Origin: Bradysia coprophila
Lineage: Eukaryota; Arthropoda; Insecta; Diptera; Sciaridae
Length of the DNA stretch: 64,000 nucleotides
Assembly (NCBI RefSeq): GCF_014529535.1
Contig: NW_023503616.1
Span: 2,170,001 to 2,234,000 of the forward strand
Reading direction: 5' to 3'
The notes beneath the pieces are model-generated. The model saw nothing but the letters and a program-made list of their open reading frames with translations. It was not told the origin of the DNA and made no database searches. Each line of letters opens with the position of its first letter. Within the stretch, counting starts at the first letter, position 1. The translations under genes and the position numbers were made by a program. Positions 63,055-64,000 of this stretch are shown piece after piece.

Positions 63055-63217
63055 AAGATAGAAACACCTTTTCTCCTAAATAGTGTTGAGATATCGTGAC
63101 TTCGTGGCTTATTTCCAACGTCGTTAGGGAAAAGCATTGTTCCTAACATATGATAAACGGCTTTGTTAGCTGATGCTTTAAGAAAATAACTATTTTCGCG
63201 CTGTAAGCCTTCAAGGT

Positions 63218-63638
63218 AAGGCCCGTCATTGGGAAATGACAGGACAGTTTCCCGAAAATGTATGGAAAATTTTATCACAAAAGTTCACCGAAAAAATTCA
63301 AAGAAACTCACCTCTTATGCTTTCCATTGTATTCGGGCGTAGTCCTTTAGGTCGCCAAGGCATATTTGAACACTAACCACGTTTTACTCTATGCAAAAAC
63401 AAAAAGTTTTTTTTGTTTTGTCGCGACAAAAACACAGAAAATATTTCAACACAACTGTGACACTCCGCTACTATAAGTACTAGAATGAATGTTTACCTTA
63501 ACGACCTAAAGAGACTATGCTCGAATACAATGGAAAGCATAGGGGGTGAGTTTCTTTGAATTTTTTCGGTGAAGTTTTGTGATAAAATTTTCCATGCATT
63601 TTCGGGAAACTGTCCTGTCATTTCCCAATGACGGGCCT
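63218..63638. mobile_element. foldback element, about 420 bp, arms about 100 bp or longer
   Basis: AAGGCCCGTCATTGGGAAAT at 63218 is inverted as ATTTCCCAATGACGGGCCTT at about 63619-63638. Pairing continues through GACAGGACAGTTTCCCGAAA, TTTTATCACAAAAGTTCACC and AATTCAAAGAAACTCACC, with few mismatches. Further in, GCTTTCCATTGTATTCGGGC pairs with CTCGAATACAATGGAAAGC, and CCTTTAGGTCG pairs with CGACCTAAAG. Non-coding; the high arm identity suggests recent activity. Confidence 0.8.
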
Positions 63639-64000
63639 TTTAACTATGAGGAAATAAACGATGGTCTATGGCTAATCTTTGTGTGTTACACTTAATGAAG
63701 TGAAAGATTTTTTTGTCAGTGCTGTACAAGTACGAGAATAGAATTTTGCTTATTGCAATGCTATGTATGTTTCAATCCGTTAAAAGAAGTAGTAGATTCG
63801 ATAATTATTTTGGTGACTTGCCGTCTTTGAAAGATTAACAGTATCAGATACAAAATTTTAAATTCTGCTACCGTTTTCAGATCGTCGAATAAAAAGAAAT
63901 GTTTTCTCAAAACATCAAGATACGACAAAGAAACACATAATAAAAAGTTCCGAGAGAGCTTCATTCAACGCGTCCGACTATCCGCTTCGGCCAAGATTTA

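Overview
The window reads as insect nuclear DNA, most probably from a dipteran. It is strongly AT-rich, has 60-65 bp introns beside one intron of about 28 kb, carries a ZAD-type C2H2 zinc-finger gene (a class expanded in insects), a jockey/CR1-like LINE remnant and many short palindromic DNA elements. The species cannot be named from sequence alone.

Layout. (1) 5.68-43.96 kb, + strand: a five-exon gene encoding a 494-residue homologue of the NALCN channel auxiliary factor NALF1/FAM155 (Drosophila Nlf-1). Its reading frame is intact across all four introns, and the sum of the exons is a whole number of codons. The second intron holds an antisense small secreted cysteine-rich protein gene (28.0-28.4 kb), a broken PEX6 fragment (31.6-31.8 kb) and a 3.4-kb nest of mobile elements (17.1-20.5 kb). 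(2) 43.96-52.5 kb: blocks very rich in A on the sense strand, which look like a long, interrupted 3' UTR of that neuronal-type gene. (3) 54.8-55.9 kb, - strand: a chimera of dihydroorotate dehydrogenase exons (with stops and frameshifts) joined to intact pyridoxamine-phosphate oxidase terminal exons. Introns are kept in both parts, so it arose by DNA-level capture. (4) 56.07-57.36 kb: a large foldback palindrome with two smaller palindromic elements in its centre. (5) 57.7-58.7 kb: a CCHC/C2H2 zinc-finger ORF with a tandem internal duplication and a probable one-base frame break. (6) 59.4-61.0 kb: a complete five-exon ZAD zinc-finger transcription factor. (7) 62.7 kb to the end: the signal-peptide exon of a secreted protein, followed by two foldback elements.

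The observations most worth following are: a perfect tandem E-box pair (CACGTG-N6-CACGTG) 187 bp after exon 2 of the Nlf-1 homologue, a gene reported as clock-controlled in Drosophila; the DHODH-PNPO captured chimera; a paired 13-bp motif (GAAGTAAYAGATT) dispersed at about ten sites; and an unusual density of foldback elements, some nested within one another.
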